A stretch of DNA of 64,000 nucleotides from NCBI RefSeq assembly GCF_009728995.1, contig NZ_VTZW01000010.1, positions 186,001 to 250,000 of the forward strand, given 5' to 3'. Within the stretch, counting starts at the first letter, position 1. Each line of letters opens with the position of its first letter. This document shows, in pieces, positions 53,267 through 61,896 of the stretch. Under the pieces are notes generated by a model that made no database searches, was not told where the DNA came from, and saw only the letters and a program-made list of their open reading frames with translations. Made by a program: the position numbers and the translations under genes. Origin of the DNA: Streptomonospora sp. PA3 (lineage in GTDB: Bacteria; Actinomycetota; Actinomycetes; Streptosporangiales; Streptosporangiaceae).

Positions 53267-54109
53267 ATGAGGGCCGACGACGACCGGCCGCCCTTCCTCG
53301 GCGGCGCCGCACCGGTGGGTTCGCTGACCGGCGGGCTCTGGGCCCGGCTGCGCCGCACCGAGGCGCGGCCGACCGTGTCCGCGGCCGGCGGCCCCGCTGT
53401 GGAGGCCGCGGCCTTCGCGGCGACCGTCGAACGGGCCGCCGCCGGGCTGGGCCGGCGTGGCATGTGCCCCGACGACATCATCGGGGTCCTGGCACCGGTC
53501 GGCCCCGACCGGTTGACCGCCGTCTACACCGTGATGGCGATGGGCGGGCTGGCCCTGCCCCTGGACCTCGACTCCGACCTGGAGACGATCACCGAGATCC
53601 TCACCACCGTGGACGCCCGGATGATCCTGGTGACGGCGCCGCTGGCGGGCATCGCGCGCGAGCTGGCCGACCGCTCCCGGGTGCGCCAGGTCGTCGCGTT
53701 CGGCGAGGCTCCCGAGACCACGCCTTTCAGCGAACTGCTGCAGCCCAGTCCCGACGGCAGCGGCTACGACCCCGCGCGCGGGCTCTTCGACAACGGGATC
53801 CTCGACTGCTCCGCCGCCGAGGCGGGGATCGAGAGCACGCTGCACGGCCACCGCGAGCTGCTGCGCCGGTTCCACGCCGTCAGCCACGAACTCGCGCTCA
53901 CCTGCCGGGACACGGTCGTGCTGGACTCCGCCTGCGACGAGTCCGAGCGGGCCGTCCTGGGCGCGGCCGCGCTGTGGGCGGGCGCCTCGGTCGTGATCAC
54001 CAGCGCTGAGGACGAAGACGAGATCGCCGCGGTGGTCGAGGCCCACGCGGCCACGGTGCGCAGCTCCCCCGCGCCCCAGCGGGTGGCCGTCGGCCACGCG
54101 GCCGGCTGA
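53267..54109 (+). CDS. Degenerate adenylate-forming (ANL) N-terminal domain protein
   Basis: 280 aa. It resembles the N-terminal subdomain of acyl-CoA synthetases: GVLAPVGPDRLTAVYTVMAMGGLALPLD (first part near residue 69), DARMILVTAPLAGIARELA, VRQVVAFGEAPETTPFSELL. Where true enzymes have the ATP loop TSGTTGxPKG it reads CSAAEAGIESTLHGHRELL, and the C-terminal half with the catalytic lysine is absent. So it should not adenylate; it may bind a ligand or be decaying. The stop is clean and the coding bias continues throughout. Structured leader upstream. Confidence 0.7.
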   Translation: MRADDDRPPFLGGAAPVGSLTGGLWARLRRTEARPTVSAAGGPAVEAAAFAATVERAAAGLGRRGMCPDDIIGVLAPVGPDRLTAVYTVMAMGGLALPLDLDSDLETITEILTTVDARMILVTAPLAGIARELADRSRVRQVVAFGEAPETTPFSELLQPSPDGSGYDPARGLFDNGILDCSAAEAGIESTLHGHRELLRRFHAVSHELALTCRDTVVLDSACDESERAVLGAAALWAGASVVITSAEDEDEIAAVVEAHAATVRSSPAPQRVAVGHAAG

Positions 54110-54166
54110 GCGGGCGCGCTCCCGCTGTCGGGGTGCCGCTGGGCGGTCGCCGAACGGCGTTGTGGC

Positions 54167-54730
54167 TCAGTCGCCGGACTCGATGTCGATCTCGAACCAC
54201 GCCACGTGGGTGGTGTCGGTCCAGTACTCCCCACTGCGGCTGGTGCAGCTTTCGATGATGAGCTTGCCGCGGCCGTAGTCGTCGTTGTCGGTGCGGGAGG
54301 CGTCGCCGGAGCCGGGGTCCTGCTGCTTCTCGCCCTGGTCGGCGACCGCGACCCGGACGCGGTCGCGGGCCGAGCGGATGAACAGGGTCATCACCCCGCC
54401 GGTCTGGCCGGAGCGGGAGTGCAGCAGGGCGTTGGTGGCGAGTTCGCTGGAGGCGAGTTCGGCGTCGTCCAGAACGGACTGGGGCGGCTTGGCGCGCTCG
54501 AGGAAGCCGCGCACGCGCGCGCGGATCGAGCGGACGGCGGTGAGGTTGCCGACGCAGCTCCAGACGGTGTGGTCGGTGGCGGTCGCGGCGTGCTCGCCGG
54601 CCTCCAGCGCCGCGGCCTCAAGCGCTTCGGCGGGCTCCTCGGCCTCGTCGCGCTCCCAGGCGCCGCGGCGGACGTCGGCGGGGACCGTGTCGGCAGCGGC
54701 GTGTTCTCGGAGTCGCTGCGATTCGCTCAT
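54167..54730 (-). CDS. Anti-sigma-factor-like ATP-binding protein (HATPase_c_2)
   Basis: 187 aa. The first 50 residues are Ala/Glu-rich. The GHKL ATPase domain follows: N box ELASSELATNALLHSRSG (about 90-107), VRVAVADQGE, and a C-terminal GRGKLIIESCTSRSGEYW. Such RsbW/SpoIIAB-like proteins of actinobacteria bind sigma factors or anti-anti-sigma factors. ATG at 54730 has GGGAG 10 nt upstream; in-frame ATGs at 54748 and 54754 are alternatives. It is monocistronic, convergent with the ANL-like gene. Confidence 0.88.
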   Translation of the reverse strand: MSESQRLREHAAADTVPADVRRGAWERDEAEEPAEALEAAALEAGEHAATATDHTVWSCVGNLTAVRSIRARVRGFLERAKPPQSVLDDAELASSELATNALLHSRSGQTGGVMTLFIRSARDRVRVAVADQGEKQQDPGSGDASRTDNDDYGRGKLIIESCTSRSGEYWTDTTHVAWFEIDIESGD

Positions 54731-55129
54731 TCCCGTCTCACTCCCCATCACCACCGGGCGACAGCCGACGGCCTCACCTTAGACAACGCCACACCTCCAC
54801 CAGGACAGCACATCCGGCCGCGGTGACTCCCGCATACCCCGCAAAAGGCGGCCCCGTGTCGGGCCGAATTCCGGCAAGGGATGGTCAACGACACCCCAAG
54901 AGACCCTTTGACCTGCACATTCATGGTAGACGCCGCTGAAGGGTGCCCGGGCGGGAGTCGCGGCGCCGCTCCGCCGCGCCCGCCACCGGGCCGCCAGGAC
55001 ACGATCGGGTGAATTACCTGACAGGCCGACTGCCGTGCAACGATAATCGTTTCCATAACCATGCGCGCCGCCGCGGCGCACAGCCGCCCTGCGGCCGCAA
55101 CGACCACCGCAGACACCAGGAGGCCGCCT
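54731..55129. other. Divergent intergenic region with Fur-like palindrome
   Basis: 399 bp between the anti-sigma-like gene (minus) and the CooC-like gene (plus). The stand-out sequence is AACGATAATCGTT at 55039-55051; the 55021-55065 stretch is AT-richer than the surroundings and probably the promoter of the plus gene. Nothing else seen. Confidence 0.5.
55039..55051 (+). promoter_or_regulatory. Fur/Zur-family-like palindrome upstream of CooC-like gene
   Basis: AACGAT-A-ATCGTT, perfect 6-bp arms around one base, extendable to a 7-1-7 layout like Fur-family boxes (C at left, T at right). It lies 79-91 nt before the GTG. Confidence 0.4.
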
Positions 55130-56098
55130 GTGAAGATCGCATTCGCCGGCAAGGGAGGCAGCGGCAAGACGACGCTGTCCGCCCTGTTCACCCGCTACCT
55201 GGCCGCCGCCGGCGCCACCGTCGCCGCCGTCGACGCCGACATCAACCAGAACCTGGGCGCAGCCCTGGGGCTGGCGCCCGAGGACCTGGCGCGGATCCCG
55301 CCGCTGGGTTCGCACCTCACCGAGATCAAGGAGATCCTGCGGGGCAGCAACCCCCGCATCGCCTCGGCCGCGTCCATGGTCAAGACCACCCCGCCCGGAC
55401 GCGGCTCCCGCCTGCTGGACATGGGCCCCGACAACCCCGTCCACCGCCGCTTCGGCCGCCCGGCCGCCGGCGCCACGCTAATGGTGACCGGCCCCTTCAG
55501 CGAGGACGACCTGGGCGTGTCCTGCTACCACTCCAAGGTCGGCGCCGCCGAGATGTACCTCAACCACCTGGTCGACGGTCCCGGCGAGTACGCGGTGGTG
55601 GACATGACCGCCGGCGCCGACTCCTTCGCCTCGGGCCTGTTCACCCGCTTCGACGTCACCTTCCTGGTGGCCGAGCCCACGCTGCGCGGCGTGGGGGTCT
55701 ACCGCCAGTACGCCGAGTACGCCCGCGACCACGACGTGGAGATCCGCGTCATCGGCAACAAGGTGCAGGACGAGAGCGATGTGGAGTTCCTGCGCGAGCA
55801 CGTGGGCTCCGCACTGGCGGCGTGCTTCGCCTACTCGCCCTTCGTGCGCGCCATGGAGAAGGGCCGCCACCCCGACCTGTCGGAGCTGGAGGAGGAGAAC
55901 GTCAAGACACTGGCCTGGATGCGCGACAGCGTCGACGCCACACCGAAGGACTGGGCGCGCTTCACCCGGCAGAGTGCCCAGTTCCACGCCCGCAACGCCC
56001 GCGCGTGGGCCAACGCCGCGACCGGCGCCGACCTGGAGGCGCAGATCGACCCGGAGTTCGTGATGGGCCCCGAGGCGCTGGAGGCGCAGCGGGCGTGA
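55130..56098 (+). CDS. CooC/MinD-type P-loop ATPase
   Basis: 322 aa. Deviant Walker A KGGSGKTTLSALF at 8-20, the switch VDADINQNLGAALG (about 35-48), and MTAGADSFASGLF where MinD proteins have DTAAG. Relatives insert nickel into CO dehydrogenase (CooC) or act as metal-centre maturation factors; no nickel enzyme is in the window. GTG start at 55130 has AGGAGG 6 nt upstream. The upstream Fur-like palindrome hints at metal control. Followed by its own terminator. Confidence 0.82.
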   Translation: MKIAFAGKGGSGKTTLSALFTRYLAAAGATVAAVDADINQNLGAALGLAPEDLARIPPLGSHLTEIKEILRGSNPRIASAASMVKTTPPGRGSRLLDMGPDNPVHRRFGRPAAGATLMVTGPFSEDDLGVSCYHSKVGAAEMYLNHLVDGPGEYAVVDMTAGADSFASGLFTRFDVTFLVAEPTLRGVGVYRQYAEYARDHDVEIRVIGNKVQDESDVEFLREHVGSALAACFAYSPFVRAMEKGRHPDLSELEEENVKTLAWMRDSVDATPKDWARFTRQSAQFHARNARAWANAATGADLEAQIDPEFVMGPEALEAQRA

Positions 56099-56101
56099 GC
56101 C

Positions 56102-56134
56102 GGGCGGCCGGTGCCGGGGACGCACCGGCCGCCC
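56102..56134 (+). terminator. Terminator of the CooC-like gene
   Basis: Perfect 13-bp GC stem (56102-56114 with 56122-56134), 7-nt loop, 3 nt past the stop. Confidence 0.75.
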
Positions 56135-56179
56135 GACGCGCCATCCGGCCGGCCGCACGCCCGCTCGGGCGGCGGTGCG

Positions 56180-56209
56180 GGCGGCCGCGGCCGCTCAGCC
56201 GCGGCCGCC
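56180..56209 (-). terminator. Hairpin across the ackA stop codon
   Basis: 56180-56191 pairs with 56198-56209 (12 bp, loop CGCTCA containing the stop codon on the minus strand). Together with the previous hairpin it separates the two convergent genes. Confidence 0.55.
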
Positions 56210-57397
56210 CAGCAGCTCCATCACCTGGTCGGCGATCTCCCACTCCTCCTCGGTAGGCACCACGAGCACCGCGATCTCCGCTCCCTCGGGCGAGATCTCC
56301 CGCTCCCCCGACTCCGGTGCGGCGTTGCGCTCGGGATCGACGCCCAGTCCCAGGCCCTCCAGTCCGGCCAGCGCCCGTTCGCGGGTGCGGGCGTCGTTCT
56401 CGCCGACCCCCGCGGTGAACACCAGCGCGTCCACCCGGCCGCCCAGCACCGCGAGGTAGGCGCCGATGTACTTGCGCAGCCGGTGGCAGTAGACGTCCAC
56501 GGCCAGCCGTGCGCCGTGCTCGCCGGCGTCGGCGCGGCGCCAGACCTCGCGCATGTCGTTGTCCCCGGCCAGGGCGCGGATCCCGCTCTCGTGGTTGAGC
56601 AGCGCGTCGACCTCGCCGGGGCCGAGGCCGGCGGCGGTGCGCAGGTAGTTGGCGACCGAGGGGTCCAGATCGCCGCTGCGGGTGCCCATCACCAGCCCCT
56701 CCAGCGGCGTCATGCCCATGGAGGTGTCCACGCTGCGCCCGCCCTCGACCGCGGTGGCGCTCGCGCCGTTGCCCAGGTGGAGCACGATGAGGTTCGCCTC
56801 GGCGGGATCGGCGCCCAGCCACGCCGCGGCCCGCCGCGCCACGTAGGCGCACGAGGTGCCGTGGAAGCCGTAGCGGCGCACGCCGTGCTCGCTGCGCCAG
56901 GAGTCCGGCACCGCGTAGGTGTAGGCGGCCTCGGGCAGGGTGTGGTGGAAGGCGGTGTCGAACACGGCGACGTGCGGCGGGTCCGGCAGCATCCGGCGGG
57001 CCACCCGGACGCCTTCCGCTGCGGCCGGGTTGTGCAGCGGCGCGAGCGGGCCGAACCCGGCGATGACCTCGGTGACGGCGTCGTCGACGAGGACGGGGCG
57101 GCTGAACCGCGCTCCGCCGTGCACCACCCGGTGGCCCACCGCGGCCAGGTCGATGCCGGCGAGGTCGGGGCCCGCCTCGGCGAAGGCGTCCAGCACCGCA
57201 CGCAGGCCCGACTCGTGGTCGGGGAAGGGGCCCGAGCGGGTGACCGGATCGCCCCGCCCGCTGCTGTGGGCCAGCTCGGCGCCCTCCTCGCCGATTCGCG
57301 TGACCGCGCCGCGGGCTCGCGTCCGCCTGCCGTCCATGTCCAGCAGCCGGTACTTGATCGACGACGACCCGCTGTTGACGACGAGGACGTGGCTCAT
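56195..57397 (-). CDS. ackA: Acetate kinase
   Basis: Interconverts acetyl phosphate + ADP and acetate + ATP. 400 aa, full length. Motifs: VLVVNSGSSSIKYRLLD (4-20), GHRVVHGG (about 88), FDTAFHHTLPEAAYTY (about 146), YGFHGTSCAYVARRAA (about 178), and FTAGVGENDARTRE (about 325). GGAGG precedes the ATG by 9 nt. Usually paired with pta; no phosphotransacetylase is next to it here. The GNAT gene follows upstream at 101 bp on the same strand. Confidence 0.95.
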   Translation of the reverse strand: MSHVLVVNSGSSSIKYRLLDMDGRRTRARGAVTRIGEEGAELAHSSGRGDPVTRSGPFPDHESGLRAVLDAFAEAGPDLAGIDLAAVGHRVVHGGARFSRPVLVDDAVTEVIAGFGPLAPLHNPAAAEGVRVARRMLPDPPHVAVFDTAFHHTLPEAAYTYAVPDSWRSEHGVRRYGFHGTSCAYVARRAAAWLGADPAEANLIVLHLGNGASATAVEGGRSVDTSMGMTPLEGLVMGTRSGDLDPSVANYLRTAAGLGPGEVDALLNHESGIRALAGDNDMREVWRRADAGEHGARLAVDVYCHRLRKYIGAYLAVLGGRVDALVFTAGVGENDARTRERALAGLEGLGLGVDPERNAAPESGEREISPEGAEIAVLVVPTEEEWEIADQVMELLGGRG

Positions 57398-57498
57398 CGC
57401 GGCTTGCCTCCTCCTGCTGGGCCGCCTGGGTCCGGACGGCGGTGGTCGCCGCGGTGCCGGCGCTGCCCGGCGCGGTGGCGCCGCGAGCGGCCCCGCCC

Positions 57499-58347
57499 CT
57501 AGAACAGCACCGAGCGCACCGCGCCCACCTCGCGGAAGCCCACACGGCGGTAGGCGGCGCGGGCGGGGGCGTTGAAGTCGTTGACGTAGAGCGTGACGCG
57601 CGGGGCGATCTCGGCGAGGGCGTAGCGCACGACCGCGGCCATGCCCGCGACCGAGAGTCCGCGCCCGCGCAGTTCGGGATGCACCCACACGCCCTGAACC
57701 TGGCAGGCGTGCGGGGTGACGGCGCCGATCTCGGCCTTGAAAACCACGCGGCCGTCCTCGATGCGGGCGAAGGCCCGGCCGGTGCGCACCAGCTCCTCGA
57801 TGCGGGCGCGGTAGAGCGATCCGCCGTCGCCGGAGTCGGGCGGGATACCGACCTCCTCGGTGAACATGGCCACACACGCCGGCAGCAGGATCCCGATCTC
57901 GGCGGGGCGCACCCGGCGCACCAGCGGATCGGGCTCGGCCCGGGGCGGCCGGGAGATCTCCATGACCGGCTGGCGTTCGCGGATGACCCGCGCCGGTCCC
58001 CAGGAAGGGCTGAGGCGGGCCCACAAGTCGGCGACCGCCTCGACGGGACCCACGATCGAGGAGCAGCGCCGGCCCTGCCAGCGGGCGTGCTCGGAGAACT
58101 GGCGGATGGCCTTGGGGCCGGCGTTGACCGGGACGAGGTTGGCGCCGGAGTAGCACAGCGCGCTGATGCGGCCGTGCTCGATGTAGCCCCACAGCTCGGC
58201 GCCGAGCCTGCCGGAGTCGATGCCGGCGCTGCGCAGCCGGGAGCTGACGAAGACGTTCCCGACGGGGTCCGCATCGAGCAGGGCGTGGACGGAGTCGCGG
58301 TCGCGCTCGTCGAGCACGCGCACCGATGAGGTCCGCAGCACCTGCAT
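57499..58347 (-). CDS. GNAT-family N-acetyltransferase with DUF4081 domain
   Basis: 282 aa. N-terminal DUF4081 (about 10-120: DPVGNVFVSSRLRSAG, GRRCSSIVGPVEAV) and C-terminal GNAT fold (about 145-282) with the acetyl-CoA loop VWVHPELRGRGLSVAGM and YVNDFNAPARAAYRRVGF. This architecture occurs next to ispG-rseP-dxr in many actinobacteria; substrate unknown. The start is ATG 58347, or the GTG three bases earlier. Confidence 0.88.
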   Translation of the reverse strand: MQVLRTSSVRVLDERDRDSVHALLDADPVGNVFVSSRLRSAGIDSGRLGAELWGYIEHGRISALCYSGANLVPVNAGPKAIRQFSEHARWQGRRCSSIVGPVEAVADLWARLSPSWGPARVIRERQPVMEISRPPRAEPDPLVRRVRPAEIGILLPACVAMFTEEVGIPPDSGDGGSLYRARIEELVRTGRAFARIEDGRVVFKAEIGAVTPHACQVQGVWVHPELRGRGLSVAGMAAVVRYALAEIAPRVTLYVNDFNAPARAAYRRVGFREVGAVRSVLF

Positions 58348-58553
58348 CACCCCGTCCGGTAGCGGGCGGTCCCGCCGCGTGCACGGGGCCGCCGGGTGGC
58401 GGCCCGAAGGGTCGGGCCCGCGCCGTGAACAGTCATGTTCCTCGCTTTCCCAGACTAATCGACCCCGGACGGAGCCGGGCTTCCCGCTCCCCGCCGCGGT
58501 CCGGAAGCCCGGCGGGCCCACTCGGCCGGCGGGCGCCCGGGCGAGGCGGCCCG

Positions 58554-60146
58554 TCACCCGAGGAGCGGCCGGGGCGCGGCCTGGGCGTCGCGGGAGTCGG
58601 AGCCGGCCGCGCCGCCCTCGGCGGCGGGCTCGGGGGCCGGTCGGGGGCGGGAGGAGCAGGTGAGGTCGGCCTCGTCCGGGTCGCCGCCCGCGGGAGGCAG
58701 CGTGCCGTCGCGCAGGTAGTCGGCGAGGGCGGAGTCGATGCAGGCGCTGCCGCTCAGCGATACACCGTGGGAGACCCCGCCCTCCTCCACGACGAGCCGC
58801 GAGCCGGGGAAGCGGTCGCGCATGGCGAAGGCGCCCTCGACGGGGGTGGGGCCGTCCTCGGCTGCGTGCAGCAGCAGGGCGCCGGAGACCCCGCTGCCGT
58901 CGACCTGGAGCCAGCCGCGGCTGGGTGCCGACCAGAATGCGCAAGGCATGTTGTACCAGGTGTTGTTCCAGCCCTGGAACGGGGCCTCGGCGTGCGCCTT
59001 GGCGCCGTCCTCCAGCCAGGTCTCCCGGTCCTTGGGCCAGTGGGAGTCGGTGCACTGGGTGGCCAGGTAGGCGCCGTAGGGCTGGTCGTTCCCGGCGCTC
59101 TCGCCGTACCTCGCGTGGACCGCCATCAGTCCGGCGGTGTCTGCGCCGCGGGTGTAGTCCGACAGTGCGCGGGCCAGATCAGGCCAGGTGGCGGCCGAGA
59201 AGGCAGCGGTGAGGTAGGCGTTCTCCAGCTCGGTCGGCCCGACCGCGCCTTCGGCGGGCCGCTCCGCCAGGCGCTCGCGGGCGGCGTAGTAGGCCGCGGC
59301 CGTCTCGCCGCGGGTGTCGCCGAGGCCGTAGGCGTCGTGGTGGCGGGCGGTCCAGGCGAAGAAGTTCTGTGCGGCGTCGTCCAGTGAGCGGGTCTGGCGC
59401 AGGTTGCTCGCATACCAGGGCCGGCCCGGGTGGACGACGCTGTCCAGCACCAGGCGGCGCACCCGGTCGGGGTAGCGGGTGGCGTAGACGGCGCCGAGCA
59501 GGGTGCCGTAGGAGTAGCCGAGGAAGTCGATGCGCTCGGCGCCCAGGGCGGCGCGGATGGCGTCGATGTCGGCCGCGGAGTCGGCGGTGGTCATGTGCTC
59601 CAGCAGCGCGCCGGTGTTGTCGGCGCAGGCGGCGGCGTAGCCGGCGGCGCGCTCGACGAGCCGGGCGGACTCGGCGGGGGTCTGCGGAACGGTGTCGGGG
59701 CGGGGCGCTTGGAAGTAGGTGGGATCGCAGGAGACGGCGGGGGTGCTGGCGCCGGTGCCTCGGGGGTCGAAGCCGATCACGTCGTAGTGGTCGCGCAGGT
59801 CCCGGGGCAGGGCCGCCGCCGTGCGCGCGGCCCAGACGCGGCCCGGGCTGCCGGGGCCGCCGGGATTGACGACCAGCACTCCCCTGCGCTCTTCGCGGGC
59901 GGCCACCCGCGAGAGCGCCAGTTCGACGGACGGGCCGTCCTCGGCCTGCCGACCAGGGTCGAGGGGGACGGTGAGCCTGGCGCAGCGCATCGGGGCTCCC
60001 GCCGCCTCGACACCGGTGCACTCGCCCCATTCCAGGCGCTGCCGGGTGCCGCCATCGGCCGCGGCGGGCCCGGGAACCACCGCCACCGCCGCCGTCGCCA
60101 GCGCCGCGGCCTGCGCCGCAGCGGCGACCCACCGAGGTGAGGCCAC
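58554..60146 (-). CDS. Secreted alpha/beta hydrolase, tripeptidyl aminopeptidase-like (S33)
   Basis: 530 aa. Signal peptide about 1-30 (ending PAAADG). The oxyanion-hole segment is LVVNPGGPGSPGR and GFDPRGTGAS. The nucleophile Ser is in GYSYGTLLGAVYA. The Asp/His side is AEDGPTPVEGAF and EEGGVSHGVSL, with the Cys pair of the TAP C-terminal domain. It probably removes tripeptides from exported or environmental proteins. GTG at 60146 is preceded by AAGGAGG (7 nt). The last 40 residues are a Pro/Ala-rich tail. Confidence 0.9.
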   Translation of the reverse strand: MASPRWVAAAAQAAALATAAVAVVPGPAAADGGTRQRLEWGECTGVEAAGAPMRCARLTVPLDPGRQAEDGPSVELALSRVAAREERRGVLVVNPGGPGSPGRVWAARTAAALPRDLRDHYDVIGFDPRGTGASTPAVSCDPTYFQAPRPDTVPQTPAESARLVERAAGYAAACADNTGALLEHMTTADSAADIDAIRAALGAERIDFLGYSYGTLLGAVYATRYPDRVRRLVLDSVVHPGRPWYASNLRQTRSLDDAAQNFFAWTARHHDAYGLGDTRGETAAAYYAARERLAERPAEGAVGPTELENAYLTAAFSAATWPDLARALSDYTRGADTAGLMAVHARYGESAGNDQPYGAYLATQCTDSHWPKDRETWLEDGAKAHAEAPFQGWNNTWYNMPCAFWSAPSRGWLQVDGSGVSGALLLHAAEDGPTPVEGAFAMRDRFPGSRLVVEEGGVSHGVSLSGSACIDSALADYLRDGTLPPAGGDPDEADLTCSSRPRPAPEPAAEGGAAGSDSRDAQAAPRPLLG

Positions 60147-60261
60147 GCGTCATCCTCCTTCAACCGCACGCCGTCGGGTGAATTCTCTCCGTAGTCGGTG
60201 CGGAACAGGCTAAGCGACACGGCACCCGCCGCGCTCGCCCCCGGCGGCCGGGGCCGCGAAC

Positions 60262-60302
60262 GCGCACACCCCGGCGAGCACGGGGCTCGCCGGGGTGTGC
60301 GC
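60262..60302 (-). terminator. Terminator of ispG
   Basis: Perfect 17-bp stem (60262-60278 with 60286-60302), 7-nt loop, 17 nt past the ispG stop. Confidence 0.8.
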
Positions 60303-60319
60303 TGCGGTGCGGTCGCCGG

Positions 60320-61477
60320 TCAGCCGGCGACGGAGACCGAGGGGGCGCCGGACTCGGCGCCGTCGGCCTGCATCTCCTCGGCGATACGCATGGCCTCGTC
60401 GATCAGCGTCTCGACGATCTGGGACTCGGGGACCGTCTTGATGACCTCGCCCTTGACGAAGATCTGGCCCTTGCCGTTGCCGGAGGCGACACCGAGGTCG
60501 GCGTCGCGGGCCTCGCCCGGGCCGTTGACCACGCAGCCCATGACGGCCACGCGCAGCGGGACCTCCATGCCCTCAAGGCCCGCGGTGACCTCGTCGGCCA
60601 GCTTGTAGACGTCGACCTGGGCACGTCCGCAGCTGGGGCAGGAGACGATCTCCAGCCCGCGCTCGCGCAGGCCCAGCGACTCCAGGATCTGGTTGCCGAC
60701 CTTGACCTCCTCGGCGGGCGGCGCCGACAGCGACACCCGGATGGTGTCGCCGATGCCCTCGGCCAGCAGCGCGCCGAAGGCGACCGCGGATTTGACGGTG
60801 CCCTGGAAGGCGGGTCCGGCCTCGGTGACGCCCAGGTGCAGCGGGTACTCGCACTGCTCGGCGAGCAGCCGGTAGGCGTTGATCATCACGACCGGGTCGT
60901 TGTGCTTGACCGAGATCTTGATGTCGCGGAAGCCGTGCTCCTCGAACAGCGAGCACTCCCACAGCGCCGACTCGACCAGTGCCTCGGGCGTGGCCTTGCC
61001 GTGCTTCTCCAGCAGCCGCTTGTCCAGCGAGCCGGCGTTGACGCCGATGCGGATGGGCACGCCGGCGTCGCTCGCGGCCTTGGCGATCTCGCCGACGCGG
61101 TCGTCGAACTTGCGGATGTTGCCGGGGTTGACGCGCACGGCGGCGCAGCCGGCGTCGATCGCGGCGAAGACGTACTTGGGCTGGAAGTGGATGTCGGCGA
61201 TGACCGGGATCTGGGACTTCTTGGCGATGATCGGCAGGGCCTCGGCGTCGTCGGCGCTGGGCACCGCGACGCGCACGATCTGGCACCCCGAGGCGGTCAG
61301 CTCGGCGATCTGCTGGAGGGTGGCGTTGATGTCGGACGTGACGGTGGTCGTCATCGACTGCACGGATACCGGGGCGTCCCCACCGACCGGGACGTTGCCG
61401 ACCATGATCTGCCGCGATTTCCGCCGCTGGGCGAGCGGTCGGGGCCGGGCGGCGGGGATTCCAAGATCGACGGTCAC
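60320..61477 (-). CDS. ispG: 4-hydroxy-3-methylbut-2-enyl diphosphate synthase (IspG/GcpE)
   Basis: Penultimate step of the MEP isoprenoid pathway, using a [4Fe-4S] cluster. 385 aa. TIM-barrel start [20 protein letters not shown] (24-43), [14 protein letters not shown], and the C-terminal cluster ligands SCPSCGR and [11 protein letters not shown] (three Cys plus the Glu). It follows dxr and rseP in the same direction, the usual actinobacterial order. A 419-bp gap before it suggests a separate promoter. Confidence 0.97.
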   Translation of the reverse strand: MTVDLGIPAARPRPLAQRRKSRQIMVGNVPVGGDAPVSVQSMTTTVTSDINATLQQIAELTASGCQIVRVAVPSADDAEALPIIAKKSQIPVIADIHFQPKYVFAAIDAGCAAVRVNPGNIRKFDDRVGEIAKAASDAGVPIRIGVNAGSLDKRLLEKHGKATPEALVESALWECSLFEEHGFRDIKISVKHNDPVVMINAYRLLAEQCEYPLHLGVTEAGPAFQGTVKSAVAFGALLAEGIGDTIRVSLSAPPAEEVKVGNQILESLGLRERGLEIVSCPSCGRAQVDVYKLADEVTAGLEGMEVPLRVAVMGCVVNGPGEARDADLGVASGNGKGQIFVKGEVIKTVPESQIVETLIDEAMRIAEEMQADGAESGAPSVSVAG

Positions 61478-61896
61478 GCGTTTTCACCTCACGGCTGCCG
61501 GGGGCTCGGCCGGCAGCGTCGTTAGAAGTCGGTTTGAAATCTGGGCAGCGACAGCGTGGAGCCGCCGCCGGGGGCGCCGGATCAGACCAGGCGCTCCGAC
61601 ACGCTGCCAAGGCTACCCGTATTGAGCAGGACGTTACGCCGTGGCCGAGAGAACAGAGGGTGACCGTTCGCAGCGTGATTGCGGCGATTCGCCCCGCATC
61701 GCATTCGGGAGATCACCGGCGAAGCGGGGCAAGCGGGAAGTGCGGATCCGATGCGCGGCGACCACTGCCGCCCCACCGGCCCCACGCGCCACAGGGCGCA
61801 CGATAGCGGGCATCGCAGACACCGTCGACATAGGCCGCCGATCCGGCGGGTCGGTACCGCCGGGGCCGGGCGCGCGACGCGGCCCGCCCCCGGGGG
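61478..61896. other. Intergenic gap rseP / ispG
   Basis: 419 bp. A TAGCCT hexamer on the minus strand (complement of 61610-61615) may be the ispG -10. A 7-bp inverted repeat GCCCCGC/GCGGGGC lies around 61691-61730. No gene seen. Confidence 0.4.
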
